Part shown: positions 20,681 through 29,418 of the stretch, one piece after another
Numbering within the stretch: position 1 is the stretch's first letter
How the letters are laid out: each line of letters opens with the position of its first letter
Origin: Allobosea caraganae
Lineage (GTDB): Bacteria > Pseudomonadota > Alphaproteobacteria > Rhizobiales > Beijerinckiaceae
Assembly: GCF_003351345.1 (NCBI RefSeq)
Contig: NZ_QQTO01000019.1
Location: 951,476-1,015,475, forward strand
Direction of reading: 5' to 3'
Length of the DNA: 64,000 nucleotides
Position numbers and translations under genes: made by a program
Notes under the pieces: generated by a model
Databases searched by the model: none
Seen by the model: the letters and a program-made list of their open reading frames with translations, nothing else
Told to the model about the DNA's origin: nothing

Positions 20681-21615
20681 GGCCGCACCTCGTTCTGGTT
20701 GGGTTTCTTGTCGATGCGGTAGTAGCTGACCGCGTTGTCGTGGAAGATCGCGCGCTGCTCGCTGGCCGAGAACGGCTCCAGCATGTCCTTCAGCCGCTCG
20801 CAGACGTCAGTGAAGCTCATGCTTCGCCGCGCCACCGGATAGTCGCTGCCGAACAGGGTTCGCGACGGGCCGAAGGCCTCGACGATCGGCAGCACCGTCG
20901 CCTTGAGGTTGGCGAGCGAGCGGTCGGGGTCGTAGGCGCCGTAATTCGACAGCTTGATCGCGATGTTGGGCGCCTTGGCCATGGCGGCAAGCCCGGCGCG
21001 CCAACGCGCCAGGCCCTCGGCGTCGCGGTCGACCGGGCTGGCGCAATGGTCGACGACGAAGACCTGGTCGGGGAAGTCGAAGGCGAGCTTGGCGACGTCC
21101 TCGGCCTGATAGGGGTTCATCAGCAATTCGAGCAAAAGGCCGTGCCGCTTCAGCAGCTTCAGGCCCTGCCGCCAGGCGGGATCGCCGAGGAGCGGCCTGT
21201 CGGTCCAGCGCTTCTTCGGGTCGGGGTGCCAGCGCACGGTCTCGCGCAGCCCGGCGACGGCGGGAAAGGCGGCCTGGCGCTCGACCATGCGTTCGGCGTC
21301 GGGCGCATCGAGCTTGGCGTAAGTGACATAGCGCGTGGCGAGGTTGCCCGGCTTCTCGGCGGCCTCGAACCAGAGCGTCTCCTCGACCGGGTCGCGCTTG
21401 CGGTCCCAGAGTGCCTCGATGCAGACGGTCGCGACCACGTTCTGGCCGGCGGCATCGGCCCAGTAGTCGGGCGCGAGGTAGTTCTTGCGCATGTAGGAGA
21501 TGTCGCCGAGCGCGCCGATGCCCGAGGCCGCGTCGGTCAGCCAGGGATGGCGCTGCAGGCCGAGGTCCCAGAGATGGTGATGAGCATCGACGATCGGGCC
21601 GTCGTAGCGCGCCAT
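20677..21615 (-). CDS. Amidohydrolase-2 family metal-dependent hydrolase (lactonase-like)
   Basis: 312-residue TIM-barrel hydrolase. The N-terminal metal motif DAHHHLWD (residues 10-17) is that of the L-fuconolactonase/2-pyrone-4,6-dicarboxylate lactonase group. FVVDHCASP and the late LFGSDYPVARR supply further metal ligands. It is the first gene of the operon with the ABC receptor and keto-acid hydratase. With the hydratase, this suggests hydrolysis of a lactone or cyclic intermediate from a sugar acid or aromatic compound; the exact substrate is unknown. Confidence 0.85.
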   Translation of the reverse strand: MARYDGPIVDAHHHLWDLGLQRHPWLTDAASGIGALGDISYMRKNYLAPDYWADAAGQNVVATVCIEALWDRKRDPVEETLWFEAAEKPGNLATRYVTYAKLDAPDAERMVERQAAFPAVAGLRETVRWHPDPKKRWTDRPLLGDPAWRQGLKLLKRHGLLLELLMNPYQAEDVAKLAFDFPDQVFVVDHCASPVDRDAEGLARWRAGLAAMAKAPNIAIKLSNYGAYDPDRSLANLKATVLPIVEAFGPSRTLFGSDYPVARRSMSFTDVCERLKDMLEPFSASEQRAIFHDNAVSYYRIDKKPNQNEVRP

Positions 21616-21777
21616 TCAATTCCCCCGCAGCCGGTTCCGCGCCTTGCCGCACTCGCGAGGGCGCAATGAAAGGCTCAATCTAGCCCAGGGCGCGCGATCT
21701 TTCTTTTCAAATTCGGCTGGTTCTGCGAGAGCCTTCGGCATGAACATTTCAAGGAAAGCCTGGAAGGCGAAACATTC

Positions 21778-22260
21778 ATGTCGATCAAGCTGGACCGGAT
21801 GGATTTAAAGATCATCGAGGCCTTGCAGGAGGATGCGCGGCTGTCGAGCGCCGAGCTTGCCGAGCGCGTCGCGCTGACGGCCTCGCCGTGCTGGCGGCGG
21901 GTCAAGCGGCTGGAGGAGGAGGGCGTGATCACCGGCTACCATGCCGAGGTCGATCCGGCCCGGCTCGGCTACAAGGTCATGGCCTTCGTCCACATCTCGC
22001 TGGCGCGGAAGGACGCGGCCAATGTCCGCGCCTTCGAGGAGGCGGTCGCGGTCATCCCGCAGGTGGTCGCCTGCTATTGCGTCTCCGGCCGCTACGACCA
22101 CCAGCTCACCGTCATCGCGCGCGACCTCGAGGAGTTCGGCCAGTTCGCCCGCGACCAACTCGGCGCGCTGCCGGGCGTCGCCGAGGTCTACAGCGCCTTC
22201 GTGATGCAGAACGTCAAGACGCGCGGGCGGCTGCTGCCGCCGCTGGACGGGGCTGGTTGA
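21778..22260 (+). CDS. Lrp/AsnC family transcriptional regulator
   Basis: 160-residue regulator. The N-terminal winged helix (about 5-65) contains LDRMDLKIIEALQEDARLS, SPCWRRVKRLEEEGVI and GYHAEVDPARLG. The C-terminal RAM ligand domain (about 70-150) ends VMQNVKTR. It faces the amidohydrolase operon across about 160 bp and is therefore its likely regulator. The ligand is probably an amino acid or a small organic acid. Confidence 0.92.
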   Translation: MSIKLDRMDLKIIEALQEDARLSSAELAERVALTASPCWRRVKRLEEEGVITGYHAEVDPARLGYKVMAFVHISLARKDAANVRAFEEAVAVIPQVVACYCVSGRYDHQLTVIARDLEEFGQFARDQLGALPGVAEVYSAFVMQNVKTRGRLLPPLDGAG

Positions 22261-22266
22261 CGAGGC

Positions 22267-23400
22267 TCAGCCCGAGCGCGGCACGGTCTTGCGCTCGCCG
22301 CTTTCGGCGGAGGCCTCGATCAGCTCGAGCAGGCGCTGGTGTTCGAGCGCATCGGCGAAGCTGGGCGAGGCCGGTGTGCCGGTGCGGATGGCGTCGGCCA
22401 TCCGCGCCAGCAATTGCGCGGTGAAGAAGGGCGGGCCGGCGGGCACCTCGGCCGGCACGATATTATAGTGAGCGGGCACCTCCAGCTCCTTGAAGTCGCG
22501 AGCTCCGCGCCGCGCGCTCGCCACGACGAGATCGGCGCGCTGGAGGCCGACCGTGTTCGCGGCGACCGGAGGGCGGGTCGCGATGACGAGATCGCCATCG
22601 GTGCCGTTGATCTCCAGGCGCACGCCGGTCGGGGCGTACATGTCGGTCTTGATGTGGAGGCTGGCGACGGCGCCGCCTTCGAGCCTGCCCTGGACCAGCA
22701 GCTGGTCGGGCGAGGTGACGTCCAGCACCTCGTTGGTGCCGACGATGGTGGTCTGCTTGTGCTGAGTCGTCAGGATCGCCGAAAGCTCGGAGAAGCCACC
22801 GAGCATGTGTTTGAGGCTGTCGAGCGAGTGGCCGCCCGCGATCGTGAGCGCCGTGGCGCCAGCGCGCTTGTCGGTGCGGTAGGCCTCGCCCGGTGGCAGT
22901 TTTGCGCCGGAATTGGCGAGCGAGGAGGTGAAGGTGTAGGAAATGACCTCACCGACATGGCCGTCGCGGACGAGGTCGCGGATGAAGTTGAGGGTCGGGT
23001 TGGCCCGGCCCTGCAGCCCGACCATGTGCTGGACGCCGCTTGCTTCGGCCGCGCGCAGCATCGATTGCGCCTCGCTGCTGTCGAGGCCGAGCGGCCATTC
23101 GCAGAAGACGTGCTTGCCGGCGGAGGCCGCGGCCTCGACCAGCTCCTTGTGCTGCGCCACCTTCACCGCAACGATGACGAGGTCGATGTCGTCGCGCGCG
23201 ACGAGCTTGCGCCAGTCGGCGAGCGCGTGGGGCACGTTGAAGCGGCGCGCCGTCTCGTCGGCGCTTTCCTGGCGGGTGGTGCAGACGGCGGTCACCGCGT
23301 ATTGCGGCAGCTTCATCAGCGCCGGCAGATGCGCGGTGACGCCCCAGCCGCGCTCCGGGTTCGCCCCGATGATGCCGACGCGGATCTGCTGTTCAGCCAT
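22267..23400 (-). CDS. Gfo/Idh/MocA family protein with EWP instead of EKP
   Basis: 377-residue Rossmann protein (GIIGAN near residues 9-14) resembling Gal80/Gfo-type dehydrogenases. At residues 101-103 the family's catalytic EKP reads EWP, so the usual lysine is missing. That form is found in Gal80-like members, some of which sense rather than oxidise. It is the last gene of a six-gene minus-strand operon, 46 bp after tctA, and converges with the Lrp gene. It could be a dehydrogenase with altered chemistry or a regulatory protein. Confidence 0.85.
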   Translation of the reverse strand: MAEQQIRVGIIGANPERGWGVTAHLPALMKLPQYAVTAVCTTRQESADETARRFNVPHALADWRKLVARDDIDLVIVAVKVAQHKELVEAAASAGKHVFCEWPLGLDSSEAQSMLRAAEASGVQHMVGLQGRANPTLNFIRDLVRDGHVGEVISYTFTSSLANSGAKLPPGEAYRTDKRAGATALTIAGGHSLDSLKHMLGGFSELSAILTTQHKQTTIVGTNEVLDVTSPDQLLVQGRLEGGAVASLHIKTDMYAPTGVRLEINGTDGDLVIATRPPVAANTVGLQRADLVVASARRGARDFKELEVPAHYNIVPAEVPAGPPFFTAQLLARMADAIRTGTPASPSFADALEHQRLLELIEASAESGERKTVPRSG

Positions 23401-23446
23401 GATGGCTCCTCTGGGTTTCTTTTACTTGGGCGCGGGGCGGCAGGGA

Positions 23447-24952
23447 TCACCGGTCCTCGACGAAGGCGGTTTCGCGCGTTTTCTGGAAGGATGGCAGCAT
23501 AATCAGGATGAGCAGGCCGAGTGCGGCTGCCAGCAGCACGGCGCTGATCGGACTGGTGACGAAGGTCGAGGCGCTGCCGCCGGAGAGCTGCATGGCACGG
23601 CGCAGGTTCTCCTCCATCAGCGGCCCGAGCACGAAGGAGAGCAGGAGCGGCGCCGGCTCGAAGCCCCACTTCATGAAGAGGTAGCCCATGAAGCCGAACA
23701 GGACGAGCAGCATCACGTCGAAATTGCTGTTGTTGAGCGTGTAGACGCCGATGCAGCAGAACACGATGATCGCCGGGTAGAACAGATGGTAGGGGATCTT
23801 CAACAGCGCGACCCAGACCCGGATCAGCGGCAGGTTGATCACCACCAGCATGATGTTGCCGACCAGCATGGAGGCGATGACGCCCCAGAACAGGTCGGGG
23901 TTCTTGGTCATGACCTGCGGGCCGGGCTGAATGCCATGGATCATCATGGCGCCCGCCATCAGCGCGATGACGGCGTTGGCCGGGATGCCGAGCGTCAGGA
24001 GCGGGATGAAGGAGGTCTGCGCGCCGGCATTGTTGGCCGATTCAGGGGCGGCGACGCCCTCGACAGCGCCGCGCCCGAAGCGATGCGGTTCCTTCGAAAT
24101 GCGCTTCTCGGCGGAATAGGCGACGAAGGAGGAGAGCATCGCGCCACCGCCGGGCAGCAGGCCGAGGAAGAGGCCGATGCCGGTGCCGCGCAGCACCGCC
24201 GGCCAGGCCCGGCGGAAATCGTCGAGCGTCGGCCAGAGGTTCTCGATGCGGCCGCTGATGGTGACGCGTTGCTCCGGCTTCTCCAGGTTGGTGATGATCT
24301 CGGCGATGGCGAAGAGGCCCATGGCGAGCGGCACGAAATTGATGCCATCGGCGAGGTCGACAATGCCGAAGGTCATGCGCCTGGCGCCGGATTCGACGTC
24401 GGTGCCCACCGATGACAGCAGCAGGCCGAGGATGATCATCGCCAGCGCCTTCACCAGCGAGCCCTGAGCGAGCACGATCGCGGCGACGAGGCCGAGCACC
24501 ATCAGCGAGAAGTAGTCGGCCGGGCCGAAGGCGAGCGCGACCTCGGCCAGAGGCGGAGCGAAGAGCGCGATGAAGAAGGTCGCGACGATGCCGGCGAAGA
24601 CCGAGCCGAGCGCGGCTACGGCGAGCGCCGGGCCGGCGCGGCCCTGGCGGGCCATCTGGTAGCCGTCGAGGCAGGTCACGACCGAGGAATTCTCGCCGGG
24701 CAGGTTGACCAGGATCGCGGTGGTCGAGCCGCCGTATTGCGCGCCGTAGTAGATGCCGGCGAGCATGATCAGCGCCGAGGTCGGCGGCAGGTAGAAGGTC
24801 GCGGGCAGCAGCATCGCCACCGTCGCGACCGGGCCGATGCCGGGCAGGACGCCGATCAACGTGCCGACCAGCGCGCCGACGAAGCAGTAGAACAGGTTGC
24901 CGGGCTGGACGGCGATGCCCAGCCCATGCAGGAGGTTGGCCATGCTGTCCAT
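23447..24952 (-). CDS. tctA: Tripartite tricarboxylate transporter large membrane subunit TctA
   Basis: 501-residue integral membrane protein with about 11-12 hydrophobic segments, the main channel of a TTT secondary transporter. Typical TctA segments are seen: GVLPGIGPVATVAMLLP, GGSTTAILVNLPGE and GLLPGGGAMLSSF. The ATG at 24952 shares its A with the tctB stop (TGATG), so translation is coupled; an in-frame upstream start at 24976 would lie inside tctB and is less likely. It works with TctB and a periplasmic TctC/Bug receptor, probably the one at 29419. The substrate is probably a carboxylate. Confidence 0.93.
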   Translation of the reverse strand: MDSMANLLHGLGIAVQPGNLFYCFVGALVGTLIGVLPGIGPVATVAMLLPATFYLPPTSALIMLAGIYYGAQYGGSTTAILVNLPGENSSVVTCLDGYQMARQGRAGPALAVAALGSVFAGIVATFFIALFAPPLAEVALAFGPADYFSLMVLGLVAAIVLAQGSLVKALAMIILGLLLSSVGTDVESGARRMTFGIVDLADGINFVPLAMGLFAIAEIITNLEKPEQRVTISGRIENLWPTLDDFRRAWPAVLRGTGIGLFLGLLPGGGAMLSSFVAYSAEKRISKEPHRFGRGAVEGVAAPESANNAGAQTSFIPLLTLGIPANAVIALMAGAMMIHGIQPGPQVMTKNPDLFWGVIASMLVGNIMLVVINLPLIRVWVALLKIPYHLFYPAIIVFCCIGVYTLNNSNFDVMLLVLFGFMGYLFMKWGFEPAPLLLSFVLGPLMEENLRRAMQLSGGSASTFVTSPISAVLLAAALGLLILIMLPSFQKTRETAFVEDR

Positions 24953-25410
24953 CAGAGGCTCCAGAACGACGGCCAAACCGGCATGGCCAGTCCGAGCCCT
25001 TTGACGAAGACGCCGACGCTGAAGACGGCGAGGATGGCGGCCATGCCGGCAACCTGCAGCGGCTTGGTGTCGCGATTGGCGGCGGCCGAGATCAGCACGA
25101 CCCCGGCGACCGCGACGGGCAGGCCGAGCGGCTCGAGCGTGGCGGCGAAGAATGTGACGCTGGCGAGCACGAACAGGATCGGCCGCGGCACCCAGCGCTC
25201 GAGCGGCGGGCCCTCGGTCGTCACGCCCTGCACCAGCATGATCGCTCCGAAGACGAGCTGGACCGCGCAGAGCAGGCGCGGCACGTAGCCCGGCCCCATC
25301 TCCAGCGTCGTGCCCTGCCGGAGCGAGGCGCAGAGCCAGAGCGCCAGGATCGCGACCGCAATCAGGAAAAGCCCGCCGATGACATCGTTCGGGCTGCGGA
25401 CCTTCAACAT
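24952..25410 (-). CDS. tctB: Tripartite tricarboxylate transporter small membrane subunit TctB
   Basis: 152-residue membrane protein with four hydrophobic segments, the usual size and pattern for TctB (PF07331-type). It begins with a charged MLKVRSPNDVIGG before the first helix. It overlaps the tctA start in a TGATG junction. It follows the SDR gene by 97 bp in the same direction. Confidence 0.88.
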   Translation of the reverse strand: MLKVRSPNDVIGGLFLIAVAILALWLCASLRQGTTLEMGPGYVPRLLCAVQLVFGAIMLVQGVTTEGPPLERWVPRPILFVLASVTFFAATLEPLGLPVAVAGVVLISAAANRDTKPLQVAGMAAILAVFSVGVFVKGLGLAMPVWPSFWSL

Positions 25411-25507
25411 GTCCCGTCTCCTCCTCGAGAGTGCGCGCTTGGCCTCATGGCTGCGCGTTCTGTCTTGATATTCGGCCGGGCTCTGCGGCCCGTGCCCTTA
25501 CGTATCG

Positions 25508-26266
25508 CTAGCCGACCAGCCGCCCGCCATCGATGGGCATGATGATTCCGGTGACGTATTCCGCTTCGTCGGACGATAGATAGACCGCCGCGGCGGCGAT
25601 GTCCGTCGGCCGACAGAGGCGCCCGAGCGGGATCGTGGTCACCAGCCGGTCATGGGCGGCGTCGGCCTCGGCCTCGTCCTTGAACATCTCGGAGAACATC
25701 GGCGTGCGGCCGACGGCCGGCGCGATGGCGTTGACGCGGATGCGGTCGGGCGCGAACTCGCCCGCCATCGATTGCGTGATCGAGATCACCGCCGCCTTGG
25801 TCGCGTTGTACCAGGTCATGCCCGGGCGCGGGCGGAGCGCCGTCACCGAGGCGATGTTGATGACCGAGCCGCCGCCGACGCGGCGCAGCACCGGCAAGGC
25901 ATGCGCCGCCATGTGGTAGAGGCTCTTGACGTTGATCGCGAAGAGCCGGTCGACCTCGGCCTCCGGCGTGCGGCCGGTGCGCGAGGGATGCTGCGTGATC
26001 GCGGCATTGTTGATCAGCACGTCGAAGCCGCCGAACTGGGCGTCGACCTCCTTCACCATCGCGGCGACGGAGGGGCCGTCGGCGACGTCGCATTGCACCG
26101 CGATCGCCGCGCCATTGCCGGCCTCGGCTGCAACCTGCCTGGCGGCGTCGAGGTTCAAGTCGACGCAGGCGACGCGCGCGCCCTCCGCGCGGAAGCGCCG
26201 GGCCATTTCGGCGCCGTAGCCGGAGCCCGCGCCGGTGATCAAAGCCGTCTTGCCGTTCAGCCGCAT
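25508..26266 (-). CDS. Short-chain dehydrogenase/reductase
   Basis: 252-residue classical SDR. The cofactor motif TGAGSGYG is at 11-18, with Asp36 after the second strand favouring NAD over NADP. The NNAA motif is at 87-90. The catalytic Ser140, Tyr153 and Lys157 are present (YNATK). It ends in the usual GIIMPIDGG. It lies 1 bp from the enoyl-CoA hydratase gene in an operon with a CoA-transferase and TctAB. A 3-hydroxyacyl-CoA or alcohol dehydrogenase step is the simplest role. Confidence 0.9.
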   Translation of the reverse strand: MRLNGKTALITGAGSGYGAEMARRFRAEGARVACVDLNLDAARQVAAEAGNGAAIAVQCDVADGPSVAAMVKEVDAQFGGFDVLINNAAITQHPSRTGRTPEAEVDRLFAINVKSLYHMAAHALPVLRRVGGGSVINIASVTALRPRPGMTWYNATKAAVISITQSMAGEFAPDRIRVNAIAPAVGRTPMFSEMFKDEAEADAAHDRLVTTIPLGRLCRPTDIAAAAVYLSSDEAEYVTGIIMPIDGGRLVG

Positions 26267-26267
26267 C

Positions 26268-27041
26268 TCAACGTCCTACGAAAACAGGTTGGCGCTTCTC
26301 GACGAAGGCGCGCTTCGCCTCCTGCGCATCTTCGGTCCGGCCGAGCTTCGTCGTCATGTCCTGCTCGAAGCGGTAGCCGTCGCGCAAGGTCAGGTTCTCG
26401 ACCAGGTTGAACGAGTCCTTGATCAGCTGGATGGCGAGCGGGCTCTTGGCGGCGAGCTCCGCCGCCAGCTCCAGTGCCGCCGGCATCAGCTCATTGGCCG
26501 GGCGGAGCTCGTCGACGACGCCGAGCCGGTAGAGCTCGGCCGCGCTGATCCGCCGGCCGGTCAGCAGCAGACGCCGCGCCATGGTCGGGGTGAAATGGCG
26601 CTGCAGGAACTTTGCGCCGCCGGCGAGGCCGACATCGACCTCCGGCATGGCGCAGAAGGTCGCTTCATCCGCGATGATCATGTCGCAGGAGAGGGCGAGC
26701 GCGAAGCCGGCGCCGAGCGCCGGGCCGCTGAGCACGGCGATGACCGGCTTGGGGCAGTCCATGACCGCGTAGAAGACCTCGCGCACCAGCCGGTTGAGGC
26801 GGCGATAGTCGCCCGGCCCCGCGACCAGGCCGGCGCGCTCCTTGATGTCGGCCCCGGCCGAGAAGGCGCGGTCGCTGCCGGCCAGGATGATGGCGCGGAC
26901 ATCGGTGCGGTCGGAGAGGTCGTCGAAGGCGTGCAGCAGCTCTTCGCGGATCTCGCGGCTGAGCGCGTTCACCGGGGGGCGGCTCATGGTCACGGTGGCG
27001 ATGCTGTCAGCCACCGCCAGGTGCAGGTGCTTGAAGTCCAT
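26268..27041 (-). CDS. Enoyl-CoA hydratase/isomerase family protein
   Basis: 257-residue crotonase-fold protein. The oxyanion-hole segments are FSAGADIKE and GPALGAGFALALSCD, and the C-terminal helix includes SPLAIQLIKDS. Of the two catalytic glutamates in hydratase, the second is present (MPEVDVG), but the first is replaced by alanine (GFALAL). It may thus be an isomerase, a hydrolase or a retro-aldol member rather than a plain hydratase. It overlaps the CoA-transferase gene by 1 bp. Confidence 0.88.
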   Translation of the reverse strand: MDFKHLHLAVADSIATVTMSRPPVNALSREIREELLHAFDDLSDRTDVRAIILAGSDRAFSAGADIKERAGLVAGPGDYRRLNRLVREVFYAVMDCPKPVIAVLSGPALGAGFALALSCDMIIADEATFCAMPEVDVGLAGGAKFLQRHFTPTMARRLLLTGRRISAAELYRLGVVDELRPANELMPAALELAAELAAKSPLAIQLIKDSFNLVENLTLRDGYRFEQDMTTKLGRTEDAQEAKRAFVEKRQPVFVGR

Positions 27042-28216
27042 CAGGCAGTCTCGCTGGTTTTGCGGGCCGGGACCGGCGCGCCGGCGGCGAGTTCGCGCCT
27101 GATCTCGGCGCCGTGCTCGTCGAGCACCGGGGGCGGGGTCATGGCGATGCCGTCGCGGTTGCCGTCATAGATGATCGGGGTGCGCAGCGTCCGGACCTTG
27201 CCCTCGGTCGGGTGGGTCATGGTCTGGTCGATGCCGAGATGGCGCACCTGCGGGTCGGCGACGACCTCGTCGGCCCCTAACACCGGCGCATGCGGCACGT
27301 CGGCAGCCTCCAGCAGCGGCAGCCAATGCGCGCGCGGCTGACTTGCGAAGATCGGGCGCAGCACGTCCTCGAGCTGGTCGTGGTTGCGGACGCGGTCCAT
27401 GCGCTGGGCAAAGCGCGGATCCTCGGCGAGGTCGGGCCGGCCGATCGCCTGGAGCAGGCCGTTCCAGAATTTCGGCGGCGAGGACAGGTGCAGCGCGATG
27501 GTGCGACCATCGGCGCAGCTGAGGGCGAGCGATTGCGAGACCCGGCCGCGGTCGCGCGGGGAGGGCACCTTGCCGTTGACGAAATAGCCCTGGAACTGCT
27601 CGACGGCGAAATGCATCGTCGCCTCCAGCATGGAGATCTCGACGAGGCGGCCCTTGCCGGTGCGCTCGCGCTCCATCAGCGCGCCCATGATGCCGAGCGC
27701 GGCATAGAGCCCGGTGACCGAATCCGAGACGGCGGGGCCGACGATGCGCGGCTCGTCGGGCGAGACGAACATGCTGAGGAAGCCCGACAGCGCCTGCGCG
27801 ACCGTGTCGTAGGCCGGGCGATGGGTGTAGGGCCCATCGCGGCCGAAGCCGGTGATCTCGCAATGGACGAGGCGCGGGTTCAGTGCGCGGGCCTGCTCCG
27901 GGCCGATGCCGAACTTGTCGCCGGCGCCCGGCCGCGAGTTCTGGATCAGGACGTCGGCGCCGACGATCAGCTCGCGGAAGGCGATCTGGTCCTCTTCAAG
28001 CGCGAAGTCGAGCGCGATCGAGCGCTTGTTGCGGTTGAAGGCCTGGAATTGCGGGCCGTACAGCCCTTTTTCGAAGCTGCGGAACGGGTCGCCGCTGCCG
28101 GCGCGCTCGACCTTGACGACATCGGCGCCGAGGTCGGCCAGCAGCATCGCCGCATAGGGGCCGGTGATGAAGCGGCCGAATTCGATGACGCGGATGCCCG
28201 CGAGGACGCGGGTCAT
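27041..28216 (-). CDS. CaiB/BaiF family CoA-transferase
   Basis: 391-residue class III CoA-transferase that moves CoA from one acyl group to another to activate an imported acid. It opens with the family pattern LAGIRVIEFGRFITGPYAAMLLADLGADVVKVE. The predicted catalytic Asp137 lies in RPAYDTVAQALSG. ATG 28216 fits the family start; a longer frame from TTG 28324 would run through the divergent promoter and is rejected. It is the first gene of the operon CaiB-ECH-SDR-tctB-tctA-Gfo and faces a LysR gene. Confidence 0.92.
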   Translation of the reverse strand: MTRVLAGIRVIEFGRFITGPYAAMLLADLGADVVKVERAGSGDPFRSFEKGLYGPQFQAFNRNKRSIALDFALEEDQIAFRELIVGADVLIQNSRPGAGDKFGIGPEQARALNPRLVHCEITGFGRDGPYTHRPAYDTVAQALSGFLSMFVSPDEPRIVGPAVSDSVTGLYAALGIMGALMERERTGKGRLVEISMLEATMHFAVEQFQGYFVNGKVPSPRDRGRVSQSLALSCADGRTIALHLSSPPKFWNGLLQAIGRPDLAEDPRFAQRMDRVRNHDQLEDVLRPIFASQPRAHWLPLLEAADVPHAPVLGADEVVADPQVRHLGIDQTMTHPTEGKVRTLRTPIIYDGNRDGIAMTPPPVLDEHGAEIRRELAAGAPVPARKTSETA

Positions 28217-28273
28217 GCCGGCAAGGCCTGGCGTGCTGAAACGGCGTGGAGCTTCACTGCTCGAACATCTCGA

Positions 28274-28288
28274 TTGCGTGACATGCAA
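28274..28288. promoter_or_regulatory. LysR-type operator, TTGC-N7-GCAA
   Basis: TTGCGTGACATGCAA is a perfect dyad of the T-N11-A class used by LysR regulators. It lies between the divergent CoA-transferase operon and the LysR gene, 58 bp from the first and 84 bp from the second, the usual place for an autoregulatory site. Confidence 0.65.
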
Positions 28289-28371
28289 CGAGGGGAGCGA
28301 CTTGGCGCTTTCAATGCAAACCAAGTTAGATCAAGCTCGATTGCAGTTTTCTCAACCGAAACGCCTCGCCC

Positions 28372-29286
28372 ATGTTGCGCCTGCCGCCGCTGAACGCCAT
28401 CCGGGTCTTCGAGGCCGCCGGGCGCCATCTCAGCTTCAAGAGCGCCGCCGCCGAGCTCTGCGTCACGCCGGGCGCGGTCAGCCGGCACGTGCTGAACCTG
28501 GAGCAGCATCTCGGCGAGCGGCTGTTCGACCGGCATCATCGCGAGGTTCGCCTGACCGCGCTGGGCGAGCTCTACCTCGCCACCGTGCGCCGCACGCTGA
28601 CCGAGCTCTCCGACGCGACCGAGGCCTGCACCGTGATGCGCGCCAAGGGCCTGCTGCGGCTAAAGGTGCCACCGACCTTCGCCACGCTCTGGCTGGTGCC
28701 GCGGCTGGCCCGACTCAAGGCGCAGCATCCAGACCTGACCCTGCAGATCACCACCTCGCACGACCAGACGCGCTTCGCTGCCGACGAGATCGACGCCGCG
28801 GTCGGCTATGGCGGCGATTTCGGCGTCGACATCCAGGTCGATCGGCTCTTCGGCGAGGTGATGGTGCCGATCGTCGCTCCCGCCCGCGACGGCGACGTGG
28901 ACGGGCCGGTTCCGCCCGAACAGCTGGTGCGCCGCACCTTGCTGCATTCCAGCCACCGCCTCGAGGATTGGGAGCGCTGGTTCGAGGCGGCGGGGCTAGG
29001 TCCGGTCAATCGCAACGAGGGGCTGGTCTTCGAGAATTCGAGCCTGACCTTCCGCGGCGCGATCGAGGGCGTCGGCGTCGCGCTGACCCAGGTCGCCTTC
29101 GCGCTCGACGAGCTCGACAACCGCCGGCTGGTCATTCCCTGCGACATCCACTTGCGCGACGAGACCGCCTATGTTTTCGCTGTCCCGCGCGCCCGGCTGC
29201 GCGATGCGCGCGTTCAGCGCTTCCGCAACTGGGTGATCGAGGAGGCGCGCACGACCCGCGAACGCGGCGTCCGCTTCCTGATCTGA
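28372..29286 (+). CDS. LysR family regulator (GcvA-like)
   Basis: 304-residue regulator. The N-terminal winged helix (about 5-65) shows LNAIRVFEAAGRHLSFKSAA and TPGAVSRHVLNLEQ, typical of the GcvA/AmpR branch. The effector-binding domain follows. It is divergent from the CoA-transferase operon and upstream of the tctC-like gene, so it probably controls both halves of the uptake-and-activation module in response to the imported acid or its CoA derivative. Confidence 0.92.
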   Translation: MLRLPPLNAIRVFEAAGRHLSFKSAAAELCVTPGAVSRHVLNLEQHLGERLFDRHHREVRLTALGELYLATVRRTLTELSDATEACTVMRAKGLLRLKVPPTFATLWLVPRLARLKAQHPDLTLQITTSHDQTRFAADEIDAAVGYGGDFGVDIQVDRLFGEVMVPIVAPARDGDVDGPVPPEQLVRRTLLHSSHRLEDWERWFEAAGLGPVNRNEGLVFENSSLTFRGAIEGVGVALTQVAFALDELDNRRLVIPCDIHLRDETAYVFAVPRARLRDARVQRFRNWVIEEARTTRERGVRFLI

Positions 29287-29327
29287 GAAAAAGCCCCTGC
29301 AATCTTTGCATCCGCCGCACGCTGCGT

Positions 29328-29343
29328 GTTCCGAAACCGGAAC
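29328..29343. promoter_or_regulatory. Dyad upstream of tctC-like gene
   Basis: GTTCCG and CGGAAC form a perfect 6-bp inverted pair with a 4-bp spacer, 42 bp after the LysR stop and about 75 bp before the receptor start. It is a candidate operator for separate control of the receptor gene; its binding protein is unknown. Confidence 0.4.
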
Positions 29344-29418
29344 GTCCTAGTCGTTGACGCAAAGACGGGCGCTGTTAGCATTCGACCAAAGGACAAGAAA
29401 CCATCCGGGAGGATCGAA

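Noticed and set aside
28217..28324. TTG start for the first CoA-transferase
   Set aside because: It would run through the divergent LysR promoter and operator; the ATG at 28216 starts at the conserved N-terminus.
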